A stretch of DNA of 33,135 nucleotides from Methylobacterium planeticum. Its GTDB lineage: Bacteria > Pseudomonadota > Alphaproteobacteria > Rhizobiales > Beijerinckiaceae. The notes beneath the pieces were generated by a model. That model was not told the origin of the DNA. It did no database searches and was given only the letters and a program-made list of their open reading frames with translations. A program made the translations under genes and the position numbers. Shown here one piece after another: positions 16,158 through 24,164 of this stretch. Location: assembly GCF_008806345.1 (NCBI RefSeq), contig NZ_VZZJ01000008.1:164669-197803 (forward strand), read 5' to 3'. Positions within the stretch are counted from its first letter, which is position 1, and every line of letters begins with the position of its first letter.

Positions 16158-16762
16158 CGGGTCGATTCCACAGGTTCGGGCGGCGTCGACGCGCCGCCCC
16201 CGGGCAGCATGCGGCGCAGGACGTCGTCGCGCAGGAAGAGGTGGTGGCGGAGCGCCGCCGCGACGTGCAGGCCGAGGAGCGCCGTCAGCAGCCACGCCCC
16301 GCAGGCATGCACCAGCTTGAGGACGCCCTCGGCAGCGGCGGCGTCTGGCAGGAGCGGCGCGAGCGGCAGGTGCGGCCAGGGCACGAGCCCGTACAGCACG
16401 GTCGGGATGTTGAACGGCGAGAGCGAGACCACGGCCCATCCGGTGAGCGGCAGCCCGACGAGGAGCAGGTAGAGGAGGCCGTGCGCCGCCCCGGCCGCCC
16501 GTCGCTCGTGCGCCCGCATCCCGGGCGGGAAGGGCGGCGGCCGCCGGAACAGGCGCCAGGCGAGACGCAGCAGGGTCAGGGCCAGCACCGTGATGCCGAC
16601 GGACTTGTGCCACTGGTAGAGCTGGAACTGGCGCATCGGCGTCAGCCCCGCATGCGTCATGGTCAGGCCCATGCCGATCAGGACGAGCACGCCGAGCGCG
16701 CTCGCCCAATGCAGCAGGATGGCCACGGCGGAGTAGCGCCGCACGGAAACGCCGGTGCCCAT
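16154..16762 (-). CDS. Cytochrome b561-family membrane haem protein
   Basis: This 202-residue membrane protein has four predicted helices and the four His of b561 haem ligation: His18 (LLHWASA), His52 (YQWHKS), His152 (LVHACGAW) and His166 (LGLHVAAA). The layout matches the bacterial CybB-like family, which moves electrons between quinol and a periplasmic partner or superoxide. The start MGTGVSVRRYSAVAILLHW at 16762 is typical. The gene lies between two yceI genes. Its stop overlaps the start of the second. The conserved yceI-b561 neighbourhood known in proteobacteria supports a joint role in periplasmic quinone redox. Confidence 0.92.
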   Translation of the reverse strand: MGTGVSVRRYSAVAILLHWASALGVLVLIGMGLTMTHAGLTPMRQFQLYQWHKSVGITVLALTLLRLAWRLFRRPPPFPPGMRAHERRAAGAAHGLLYLLLVGLPLTGWAVVSLSPFNIPTVLYGLVPWPHLPLAPLLPDAAAAEGVLKLVHACGAWLLTALLGLHVAAALRHHLFLRDDVLRRMLPGGGASTPPEPVESTR

Positions 16763-16783
16763 GGCCGTCTTCCCGTGTGGCGC

Positions 16784-17395
16784 TCAGTCCTGGCGCTCGA
16801 AGGCGCCGGCGATGATCAGGTGGAGCTCGTCGCCGATCAGCGGCACGTAGGTCTTCACGCCGAACTCGGAACGCTTGAGCGTGCCGGTGGCCTCGAAGCC
16901 GACCGTGTACTTCTGGTTCAGCGGGTTGGCGCCCGCGCCGACGAGGGCCACGTCGAGGGTCACCGGCCGGGTGACGCCGTGCAGGGTGAGATCGCCCGTC
17001 ACCTTGGCCCTGTCCTTGCCGGCCGGCGCGACCTTGGTCGACACGAAGGTCATCTCGGGGAACTTGCCCGCGTCGAGCCATTGGTCGCCCTTCAGCTCGT
17101 CGGTGAGCTTGGCGCTCGTGGTGGTGACGGAGGCGACCGGGATCTTCACCGAGAGCTTCGCGGCGGCCGGGTCCTTCGGCTGCAGCTCGAGACTGCCGGA
17201 CACCTCCGAGAAGCCGCCGGCGTAGTTCGAGAGGCCCATATGCGACACGCGCCACCCGACCTGGGTGTGGCCGGGATCGACCGCGTAGCGGCCGGCCTGG
17301 ATCTGGGCCGGGTCGCGGGTCGGGGGCGTCTGGGCGAGGGCGGGTGCGCCGAGCGAGAGGGCCAGCGCGAGGGTGGAGGTGAGGAGCGGCTTCAA
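16784..17395 (-). CDS. yceI: YceI-family periplasmic protein (first copy, TTG start)
   Basis: This is a 203-residue YceI protein with a clear signal peptide (MKPLLTSTLALALSLGAPALAQ). The barrel includes YAVDPGHTQVGWRVSHMG at its start, VTGDLTLHGVTRPVTLDV in the middle and FEATGTLKRSEFGVKTYVPLIGDE. The initiation codon is TTG (17393-17395 on the minus strand), with GGAG six bases upstream. There is no ATG nearby that keeps the signal peptide. It is the first gene of the operon reading to cytochrome b561, the second yceI and the VOC gene, and is divergent from a LysR regulator. Confidence 0.92.
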   Translation of the reverse strand: MKPLLTSTLALALSLGAPALAQTPPTRDPAQIQAGRYAVDPGHTQVGWRVSHMGLSNYAGGFSEVSGSLELQPKDPAAAKLSVKIPVASVTTTSAKLTDELKGDQWLDAGKFPEMTFVSTKVAPAGKDRAKVTGDLTLHGVTRPVTLDVALVGAGANPLNQKYTVGFEATGTLKRSEFGVKTYVPLIGDELHLIIAGAFERQD

Positions 17396-17468
17396 CGGAG
17401 TCTCCGGTACGTCGACGAAATCCTGCGCCTCGCGCCGCCTGGGACGGCGGCGGGACGGGTTCGGCCGA

Positions 17469-17505
17469 GATAGCCCGGTTCCCTGTCGAGTTTGAGCCTG
17501 CTATC
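17469..17505. promoter_or_regulatory. Inverted repeat in the yceI/lysR divergent promoter region
   Basis: GATAGC at 17469-17474 and GCTATC at 17500-17505 form a perfect 6-base inverted repeat with a 25-base centre, in the 119-base gap between the divergent genes. It ends 9 bases before the LysR start. It is a plausible LysR site, though a 6-base match alone is weak. Confidence 0.35.
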
Positions 17506-17514
17506 CGGCACCAC

Positions 17515-18450
17515 ATGGTTGCGAGAACGGAAACCTTCGGCGGCAATCTCGACGATGTGCGCGCCTTCTGCGCCGTCGTCGACCTCGGCACCGTCACGGC
17601 CGCCGCGGCGAGCCTGCGGGAGACCAAGGGCAGCGTCAGCCGGCGCCTCTCGCGGCTCGAGGCGTCGCTCGGCGCCACGCTGGTGGCCCGCCACCCGCGC
17701 GCGGTCTCGCCGACGGCCGAGGGCCTGGCCTTCTACGCCAAGGCGCAGGAGAGCCTCGCCCTCCTCGATGAGGCGGCGGAGACCGCGCGCGACGCGCGCA
17801 CCGTGCCGGCCGGGCATCTGCGGGTCACGACCTCGGTCGATTTCGGCATCGAGGTGATGCCCGAGATCGTCGCCAGCTTTCGGGCGGCCTACCCGCAGAT
17901 CACCGTCGACCTGCTCAACACGGATGCGCGGCTCGACCTCGCGGCCAACCGGATCGACCTCGCGCTGCGCCTCGGGGGCGAGGAGGAGACCGGCTACCGG
18001 GCCGCCCTGATCCTGAACCTCTGGATCGGGCTCTACGCGGCACCCGCCTATCTCCTCCGGCACGCCGCCCCCGCGACCCTGACGGACCTCGCCGGGCACG
18101 ATCTGATCCTCTCGCGCGAACGGACCGGCGCAGCGCTCACGCTCAACGACGGACGGGGGCGGACGGAGCCGCTGGCGCTTCATCCCGCCATCCGGGCGAG
18201 CGATTTTGCCGCGGTGCTGCGGCTGACCCTGGCCGGAGCCGGCATCGGCTACCTGCCCAGCGTCGTGGCGGCGCGCGCCGTCGAGACGCAGGCGCTGGTG
18301 CGGGTGCTCGCACCGTGGGCGACCGCGGGCGGGGCGCTGCGCGCGTTGAGCCTTGCCGGGCGGGAATTGCCGGCCCGCGTGCGCGTCTTCCGCGAGCACG
18401 TGCGCACCGAGATGATGAAGCGCTTCGCCATCGAGCCCGATCAGGGCTGA
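17515..18450 (+). CDS. LysR-family transcriptional regulator (next to yceI operon)
   Basis: This is a 311-residue LysR-type regulator. The helix-turn-helix occupies residues 10-70 (DDVRAFCAVVDLGTVTAAAASLRETKGSVSRRLSRLEASLGATL). The effector domain starts near residue 98 (AGHLRVTTSVDFGIEV). It is divergent from the yceI-b561-yceI-VOC operon by 119 bases, so it is the probable activator or repressor of that operon. Together they may respond to a redox or quinone-related signal. Downstream, another LysR gene converges on it across a 52-base gap. Confidence 0.92.
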   Translation: MVARTETFGGNLDDVRAFCAVVDLGTVTAAAASLRETKGSVSRRLSRLEASLGATLVARHPRAVSPTAEGLAFYAKAQESLALLDEAAETARDARTVPAGHLRVTTSVDFGIEVMPEIVASFRAAYPQITVDLLNTDARLDLAANRIDLALRLGGEEETGYRAALILNLWIGLYAAPAYLLRHAAPATLTDLAGHDLILSRERTGAALTLNDGRGRTEPLALHPAIRASDFAAVLRLTLAGAGIGYLPSVVAARAVETQALVRVLAPWATAGGALRALSLAGRELPARVRVFREHVRTEMMKRFAIEPDQG

Positions 18451-18502
18451 GGTTGCGGACGATCGGTTCGGCCTCTCAGGCGCTCGCGGCCGCACCCGTG
18501 CG

Positions 18503-19402
18503 TCAGGAGGTCTGCGCCCCCCAGACGGTCGCCAGGAACGTCGTGAAGGCTTCGAGGCTCATCGAACGGATGGGCCGCATCCAGGTCGCGTAGGTCGCGA
18601 TGGTGTCGGGCACGTCGTCGAGCGAGCGGATCACGATGCCGCGCCGCTGCACGTTGCGCACGCAGCTCGCGTAGGTGCTGACGCCGACGCCCGCCGCGAC
18701 CAGACCGAAGATGCCCTCGCTCGACGAGGCTTCCTGCGCGACGGTCGGGTGGAAGCCGCAGCGATGGCAGATCGCGAAGAAGGCCTCGCGATAGGCGTTC
18801 CAGCTGCCCCCCGAGCCCAGGACGAAGGGCTCGTCGGCGAAATCCTTGAGCCTGACGCTGCGTGCGTTCGAGAGCGGGTGCGTGACCGGCAGCAAGGCGA
18901 CGTAGGGGTCCTGGGCGAAGAGCAGGCTGTCGAAGTGCTCGTTCCGGATGGCGCTCAGCGTGAAGCCGACGTCGATGTGATCGTTCAGGAGGGCCTCGCG
19001 CTGCCGTTGAGAGGGAATGTGCGACAGCTCGAGCCGGATCGACGGCCGGAACTCGCTGAAGGCGCGGATGAGTTCCGGCAAGCGCCCGTTGATGGCGAAG
19101 TCCATGTAGCCGACCCGCAGGGTGCCGGTGACGCCGGTGGCCGTGCGGCGCGCGAGCGTCACGGCTCGCTCGATATGGTCGAGCCCGATCCGGCACTCGG
19201 CGAGGAAGACGCTGCCCGCATCCGTCAGCTCGACGGTCCGGGTGGTGCGGCGGAACAGCTTTGCGCCGATCTCACCCTCCAGCTCGGCCACGAGGCGGCT
19301 GAGCCCCGGCTGCGTGGTGTTGAGGCGCTGGGCGGCGCGGCCGAAATGAAGCTCCTCCGCCAGGACGAGGCAACCCGTGACGTGGCGAAGTCCGAAGCGC
19401 AT
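18503..19402 (-). CDS. LysR-family transcriptional regulator (next to amidase operon)
   Basis: This is a 299-residue LysR-type regulator. The N-terminal wHTH reads RHVTGCLVLAEELHFGRAAQRLNTTQPGLSRLVAELEGEIGAKLFRRTTR, of the CatM/BenM-like branch. The effector domain (from about residue 92) has GTLRVGYMDFAINGRLPELIRAF. It is divergent from the isochorismatase-type gene across 123 bases, which makes it the likely regulator of the seven-gene operon that follows. The effector is probably a substrate or intermediate of that pathway. Confidence 0.92.
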   Translation of the reverse strand: MRFGLRHVTGCLVLAEELHFGRAAQRLNTTQPGLSRLVAELEGEIGAKLFRRTTRTVELTDAGSVFLAECRIGLDHIERAVTLARRTATGVTGTLRVGYMDFAINGRLPELIRAFSEFRPSIRLELSHIPSQRQREALLNDHIDVGFTLSAIRNEHFDSLLFAQDPYVALLPVTHPLSNARSVRLKDFADEPFVLGSGGSWNAYREAFFAICHRCGFHPTVAQEASSSEGIFGLVAAGVGVSTYASCVRNVQRRGIVIRSLDDVPDTIATYATWMRPIRSMSLEAFTTFLATVWGAQTS

Positions 19403-19470
19403 TTGATATCGAGATCCGCATCAATCCGAGCAAACTAATCATTTCACAGCCTGGCCGGCCTGCAACATCC

Positions 19471-19501
19471 TTTCGGTCGATCCCGCCGCGGCGGGCCGAA
19501 A
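19471..19501 (+). promoter_or_regulatory. Strong hairpin in the leader of the amidase operon
   Basis: CCCGCCGCGGCGGG at 19482-19495 is a perfect 14-base palindrome. It is enclosed by TTTCGG (19471-19476) and CCGAAA (19496-19501), so a stacked stem could form. The element ends 25 bases before the operon start codon, just ahead of the ribosome-binding site. It may regulate elongation or translation or be an operator. Confidence 0.5.
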
Positions 19502-19525
19502 CGACCGATGCAAGGGACGGGACAC

Positions 19526-20230
19526 ATGGCCTTCAACACGGAACTCGATGCGGCGCTCGAGGCGGCCTTCGCGGAAGCCACGGAGCTCTACAGGGCGCGC
19601 GGCTTCCAGCGTCGCGTCGGCTTCGGCCGCCGTCCGGCCCTGATCAACGTCGATCTCGCCAATGCCTGGACGCGGCCCGGCAATCCCTTCACCTGCGAGA
19701 ACATCGACGACCAGATCATTCCCGGCGTGCAAGCCCTGCTCGCTGCCTGCCGCCGCAACGGCCACCCGGTCGTGCACGTGACCACCTGCTACCAGGTCAC
19801 GGACGTCGACAGCCCGAAGACCGATATGGGGCTGTGGCACCGAAAGATCCCGGTCGAGATCGTGGCCGAGAGCAAGCCGGAGCTCTGGGCGATCGACAGC
19901 CGGATCGAGCCCGTCCCGGGCGAGCAGGTCCTGGTCAAGAAGCGCGCGAGCGCCTTCCACGGCACCTATCTGGCCGGCTTCCTGCGCGCCAACAACGTCG
20001 ACACCATCCTGGTCACGGGCGTGACCGCCTCGGCCTGCGTCCGCACCACCCTCTGCGACGGGCTCGCGGAGGGCTTCCGCACGATCGCGGTCAAGGAGTG
20101 CATCGGCGACCGGGTGCCCGGCGCGGTGGCCTGGAACCTCTTCGACATCGATGCGAAGTTCGCTGACGTCGAGCCGCTCGAGCGCTGCATCGGCTATCTC
20201 GACGAGGTCGGCCTGCGCAACGCCGCCTGA
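19526..20230 (+). CDS. Isochorismatase-family amidohydrolase, N-carbamoylsarcosine amidase-like
   Basis: This is a 234-residue cysteine hydrolase of the isochorismatase superfamily. The catalytic triad can be placed as Asp43 (ALINVDLANAW), Lys138 (LVKKRASAF) and Cys171 (TGVTASACVRTT). N-carbamoylsarcosine amidase and related enzymes share this layout and cleave C-N bonds. The ATG at 19526 is preferred over 19508 because an AAGGGACGGG lies just ahead. It heads an operon with an ABC importer, an M19 homologue and a sarcosine-oxidase-like protein, which makes an N-methyl or carbamoyl amino substrate attractive. Other family members (nicotinamidase, ureidoacrylate hydrolase) cannot be excluded. 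Confidence 0.85.
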   Translation: MAFNTELDAALEAAFAEATELYRARGFQRRVGFGRRPALINVDLANAWTRPGNPFTCENIDDQIIPGVQALLAACRRNGHPVVHVTTCYQVTDVDSPKTDMGLWHRKIPVEIVAESKPELWAIDSRIEPVPGEQVLVKKRASAFHGTYLAGFLRANNVDTILVTGVTASACVRTTLCDGLAEGFRTIAVKECIGDRVPGAVAWNLFDIDAKFADVEPLERCIGYLDEVGLRNAA

Positions 20231-20276
20231 TCCGCGCCAGCCACGTCCCATCCCCGCCGCGCAGGAGTGTAGAGCC

Positions 20277-21341
20277 ATGTCCCATGTCAGGTCGACCGAC
20301 CGGATCGCACTCACGCGCCGCGTCGCACTTCTCGGCGGGACCGCTGCCCTGCTCGCCGGGCCCCTCGGCCGCCGAGCCCGGGCGGCGGCGGGGACGGTCG
20401 TCGTGTCGAACTGGGGCGGCGACTGGAACCAGCGGACCGTGCGCTTCGTCGAGACCCCCCTCGTGGAATCGCAGGGCCTGACGGTGGTGCGCGACCTCGG
20501 CATGGAGCCCGAGCGCAAGGCGAAGCTGCTGGCGGAGCGGCGCCTGCGCCGCGGCAGCATCGACGTCATCCATCTGAACGATTCCGACGGGTTCGAGATG
20601 ATGAAGCAGGACGTTCTCGCCGATCTCGACCGGGCACGCATTCCGAACTACGCGGATGTGATTCCGGCGCTTCGGAAGGACTACTTCGTTCCCTGGCTCT
20701 ACAGCGGCGTGGTGATCATCTACAACCGTGACAAGATCAAGGATCCGCCGAAATCCTATGAGGAGCTGTGGGACAAGAAGTGGGCCGGCCGCCTCGGCCT
20801 GACCAACCAGCTCTACTTCAACTACATGATGATGTCGGGCCTCATCCGGGGCGGCGGCATGACCAATGTCGAGGCGGGCCGCGAGCGGCTCGTGGCCCTG
20901 AAGGCGTTGATCCAACCCCGCCTCTACGCCGCCCACCAGCAGCTCGCCGCCGGGCTTGCCACCGGCGAGGTCGACATCGCTCTGAACTACAAGGCCCGCG
21001 GCCTGCAATGGATGAACGACGGTACGCCGCTCGCCATCCAGTATCCGCAGGAGGGCGCGATCGCGGTCACCTTCGGGGCCGGCTCGCCGAAACGCGCTCC
21101 GAACCCCGAGGCGGCCTATGTCTATCTGAACGCCATGCTGGACCGGAAGGCGATGGCGGAGCTTGCCGCGGCGAGCTTCTACGCGCCCGCCAACGGCGCC
21201 GCTGCGCTGAGCCCCGAGCTGCGCGAGACGATCGACTTCTCGCCGACGGAGCGCGAGCGCCTGAACTTCCCCGACTACGCCTACGTGGCCCGGAACACCG
21301 CCGAATGGCTCGAGTGGTGGAACAAGACCATGGCGCGATAG
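20277..21341 (+). CDS. Spermidine/putrescine-type ABC transporter, substrate-binding protein
   Basis: This 354-residue periplasmic binding protein is of the PotD-like type II fold. The N-terminus has a twin-arginine signal (LTRRVALLGGTAALLAGPLG, Arg14-Arg15). The mature part starts GTVVVSNWGGDWNQR. Later blocks are VIIYNRDKIKDPPKSYEELWD (lobe 2 entry) and a C-terminal ending in EWWNKTMAR. The ATG is at 20277, after AGGAG at about 20263. It starts the four-gene Pot-type importer. Many proteins of this subfamily bind opines, quaternary amines or amino-acid derivatives rather than polyamines, so the ligand is open. Confidence 0.92.
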   Translation: MSHVRSTDRIALTRRVALLGGTAALLAGPLGRRARAAAGTVVVSNWGGDWNQRTVRFVETPLVESQGLTVVRDLGMEPERKAKLLAERRLRRGSIDVIHLNDSDGFEMMKQDVLADLDRARIPNYADVIPALRKDYFVPWLYSGVVIIYNRDKIKDPPKSYEELWDKKWAGRLGLTNQLYFNYMMMSGLIRGGGMTNVEAGRERLVALKALIQPRLYAAHQQLAAGLATGEVDIALNYKARGLQWMNDGTPLAIQYPQEGAIAVTFGAGSPKRAPNPEAAYVYLNAMLDRKAMAELAAASFYAPANGAAALSPELRETIDFSPTERERLNFPDYAYVARNTAEWLEWWNKTMAR

Positions 21342-21345
21342 CGTC

Positions 21346-22251
21346 ATGGCGACGCTCACGCGATCCGAGATCATCGGGCCGGCCGAGGCGCACCCCGCCC
21401 GGATCCGGTCCCCCGCCGGGATCGGCGGCGTCCTGCCTGCCTCGCTCCTCGTCCTGGTGGCCCTGGTGGGCCCCCTGGCGCTGATGTTCCGCTACAGCTT
21501 CAACCGGTTCGTTCCGGGCGAGCTGATGGTCGAGGGCCTCACCCTCGCCAACTACGTCAAGTTTCTGCAGGACGCCTTCTACCGCGACGTGCTGCTGACC
21601 ACCCTCTGGGTCGCGGGGCTCTCGACGCTGATCTGCCTCGTCCTCGGCTTCCCCGTCGCCTACGCGCTGGTGCGGCAGGTCTCGCCGCGCTGGAAGTCGC
21701 GCCTGCTCATCCTGGTGATCCTGCCGCTCCTGATGGGCAACGCCGTGCGCACCGCCGCCTGGATGGTCATCCTCGGCGACAAGGGGCTGCTCGCGACCCT
21801 GGTGGCCGCGACCGGCCTCGCGCCACCGAAGCTGATGTACACGCCGACCGCCGTGGTGATCGGCCTCGTCTCGGTCACGCTGCCCTTCATGATCGTGACC
21901 CTTCAGAGCGTGCTGGAGGGCATCGACCGGACGCTCGAGGATGCCGCCGAGAGCCTGGGCGCCGGCCACCTGACGGTGCTTCGGCGGGTCGTCCTGCCCC
22001 TGGCTTTGCCCGGCCTGCTCGCCGGCACCCTGCTGTGCTTCATCCTGTCGATGAACGCCTACGCGACGCCGGTGCTGATCGGGGGGCCGCAATTCCACAT
22101 GATGGCGCCCGAGGTCTACCAGCAGGTGGCCAAGGCCATGAACTGGCCCTTCGGTGCGGCCCTCGCCTTCGTGCTGATGGCCGTGACGCTCGTCCTGACC
22201 ACGGCCGCCAACGTCCTCGTACAGCGCCGCTACCGGCGCTGGTCGGAATAA
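21346..22251 (+). CDS. Pot-type ABC transporter permease (PotB-like)
   Basis: This is a 301-residue inner-membrane permease with six likely helices. The EAA coupling loop, where the ATPase docks, reads EDAAESLGAGHLTVLRRVV near residue 203. The N-terminal extension of about 25 residues precedes helix 1 (VLPASLLVLVALVGPLALMF). Typical features include FPVAYALVR and the late AYATPVLIGGP. It begins four bases after the binding-protein stop and ends four bases before the second permease. Confidence 0.93.
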   Translation: MATLTRSEIIGPAEAHPARIRSPAGIGGVLPASLLVLVALVGPLALMFRYSFNRFVPGELMVEGLTLANYVKFLQDAFYRDVLLTTLWVAGLSTLICLVLGFPVAYALVRQVSPRWKSRLLILVILPLLMGNAVRTAAWMVILGDKGLLATLVAATGLAPPKLMYTPTAVVIGLVSVTLPFMIVTLQSVLEGIDRTLEDAAESLGAGHLTVLRRVVLPLALPGLLAGTLLCFILSMNAYATPVLIGGPQFHMMAPEVYQQVAKAMNWPFGAALAFVLMAVTLVLTTAANVLVQRRYRRWSE

Positions 22252-22255
22252 ACCG

Positions 22256-23062
22256 ATGTCGAGCACCGCCATCCGTCGCACCTACGGGGCCGTCTCGGCC
22301 CTCGTCCTGGCCTTCATCCTGCTGCCCCTCGTGGTGATCGTCTGGGTGTCGTTCTTCGCCAACCGGATCCTCGCCTTCCCGGCGAGCGGCTACACCCTGG
22401 ACTGGTATGCGCGCGCCCTCGCCACCGATTCCTTCCGGGATGGCTTCGTCACCAGCGTGGAGACCGCCCTGTTCGCCACCGCCGCGAGCCTGCTCATCGG
22501 CATACCGGCGAGCCTCGGGCTGGTGCGGGGGCGCTTCCCGGGGCGGGACGCGATCCAGACCCTTCTGCTCGCGCCGATGGTGGTGCCGGGCATCGTCGGC
22601 GGCGCGGCGCTGTTCATCGCCTATATCGAGGTGGAGGCGCGCCTCGATCTGCAGATCGCCGGCACCCTCGGGGGGCTCCTCGTCGCGCACACGCTCATCG
22701 CCCTGCCCTGGACGATCCGCCTCGTCACCGCCTCGCTCGCCTCCGCCGACCGCGCGATCGAGGAGGCGGCCGCGAGCCTCGGCGCCTCTCCGCTCACCGT
22801 GCTGCGGCGGGTGACGCTGCCCGCCATCCGGCCCGGCATCGTGGCCGCCGCCCTGTTCTCCTTCGTGATCTCCTTCATCGACCTCGAGAAATCGATCTTC
22901 CTGGTCGGGCCGGGACGCACGACCCTGCAGATCGCCCTCGTGAACTATCTCGAATGGAGCCTCGACGGCACGGTCGCGGCCGTCGCGGCGGTCCAGATCC
23001 TGATCGTGGGCGCCGCCCTCCTGATCAGCGACCGCTACGCCCGCCTGTCCCAGGTCTTCTGA
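22256..23062 (+). CDS. Pot-type ABC transporter permease (PotC-like)
   Basis: This is the 268-residue second permease. Helix 1 is VSALVLAFILLPLVVIVWVSFF, followed by GYTLDWYARAL, a PotC-type motif. The EAA loop reads EEAAASLGASPLTVLRRVTLPAIRPG near residue 167. With the preceding gene it makes a heterodimeric pore. The ATPase gene follows after 18 bases. Confidence 0.93.
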   Translation: MSSTAIRRTYGAVSALVLAFILLPLVVIVWVSFFANRILAFPASGYTLDWYARALATDSFRDGFVTSVETALFATAASLLIGIPASLGLVRGRFPGRDAIQTLLLAPMVVPGIVGGAALFIAYIEVEARLDLQIAGTLGGLLVAHTLIALPWTIRLVTASLASADRAIEEAAASLGASPLTVLRRVTLPAIRPGIVAAALFSFVISFIDLEKSIFLVGPGRTTLQIALVNYLEWSLDGTVAAVAAVQILIVGAALLISDRYARLSQVF

Positions 23063-23080
23063 ACCCACGGAGAACGGATC

Positions 23081-24148
23081 ATGTCGACGGTCGCCCTCCG
23101 GTCGCTGGTCAAGCGCTACGGCAACGTCAACGCCGTCGACGACATCACCCTCGATGTCGCCGAGGGCCAGCTCGTCGCGCTCCTCGGGCCGTCCGGCTGC
23201 GGCAAGACCACGACCCTGCGGATGATCGGCGGCTTCGTCGAGGCCAGCGCGGGCAGCATCCTGATCGGAGGCACGGACGTCACCCGGCTGCCCCCCGCCC
23301 GGCGCAACATCGGCTTCGGCTTCCAGAGCTACGCGCTGTTCCCGCACATGAGCGTGGCGCAGAACGTCGCGTTCGGCCTCGAGATGCGCCGCCTGCCCCG
23401 CGCGGAGATCGCGCAGCGCGTCAATCAGGCCCTCGACCGGGTGCGGCTGCGCGCCATGGCGGACCGGCTGCCGAAGCATCTCTCCGGCGGCCAGCAGCAG
23501 CGGGTGTCGCTCGCCCGGGCCCTCGTGATCGAGCCCTCGCTGCTCCTCCTCGACGAGCCGCTCTCGAACCTCGACGCGCAGCTGCGCGGCGAGATGAAGC
23601 TCGAGATCCGCCAGATCCAGAAGGCGATGGGCATCACCACGATCTTCGTCACCCACGATCAGGACGAGGCGCTCTCGATCGCCGACCGCATCGTCGTGAT
23701 GCGCTCGGGGCGCATCGAGCAGGACGGGACGCCGGAATCCGTCTTCGCCGCGCCGCGCTCGCGCTTCGTGGCCGAGTTCATGGGCGTGACGAACCTCCTG
23801 CCCGGGACCTTCGAGGCCTCCGGCTGCTTCCGGCTCACGAACGGCGCCGCGATCCGCATCTCCGATCAGGCGGGGGCCCCGGAGCGGGAGAGCGTCCTGG
23901 CGATCCGCCCGGAGCGGATCCGGATCGCGCGGGCCGGCGCGACGCCGGGGCCCGACGACCTGCCGGCCGAGATCGAGGCGGCGACCTACCGCGGCCTCAC
24001 CGTCGAGTACCGGCTCCGCACCGGCTCCGGGCTTCACCTGACGGCGCGCCAGCCCACGCCGGCCACCGGCGGCCCGACCATGCTCGAACCGGGAGCCTGC
24101 ATCCATATCGGCGTGCCGACGGATGCGTGCCTGCTCATTCCCGCCTGA
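23081..24148 (+). CDS. Pot-type ABC transporter ATPase (PotA-like)
   Basis: This is a 355-residue ATPase. Walker A is GPSGCGKTT (about residues 37-45), the signature is LSGGQQQRVSLARAL, Walker B is LLLLDEPLSNLD and the switch His lies in FVTHDQDEA. After the nucleotide-binding domain (about residue 240) comes a TOBE-type regulatory barrel (SVLAIRPERIRI near residue 267 onward), typical for PotA/FbpC-like ATPases and often involved in substrate-level feedback. It closes the importer; the M19 gene follows after 16 bases. Confidence 0.93.
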   Translation: MSTVALRSLVKRYGNVNAVDDITLDVAEGQLVALLGPSGCGKTTTLRMIGGFVEASAGSILIGGTDVTRLPPARRNIGFGFQSYALFPHMSVAQNVAFGLEMRRLPRAEIAQRVNQALDRVRLRAMADRLPKHLSGGQQQRVSLARALVIEPSLLLLDEPLSNLDAQLRGEMKLEIRQIQKAMGITTIFVTHDQDEALSIADRIVVMRSGRIEQDGTPESVFAAPRSRFVAEFMGVTNLLPGTFEASGCFRLTNGAAIRISDQAGAPERESVLAIRPERIRIARAGATPGPDDLPAEIEAATYRGLTVEYRLRTGSGLHLTARQPTPATGGPTMLEPGACIHIGVPTDACLLIPA

Positions 24149-24164
24149 CAACGAGGTCACCGCC

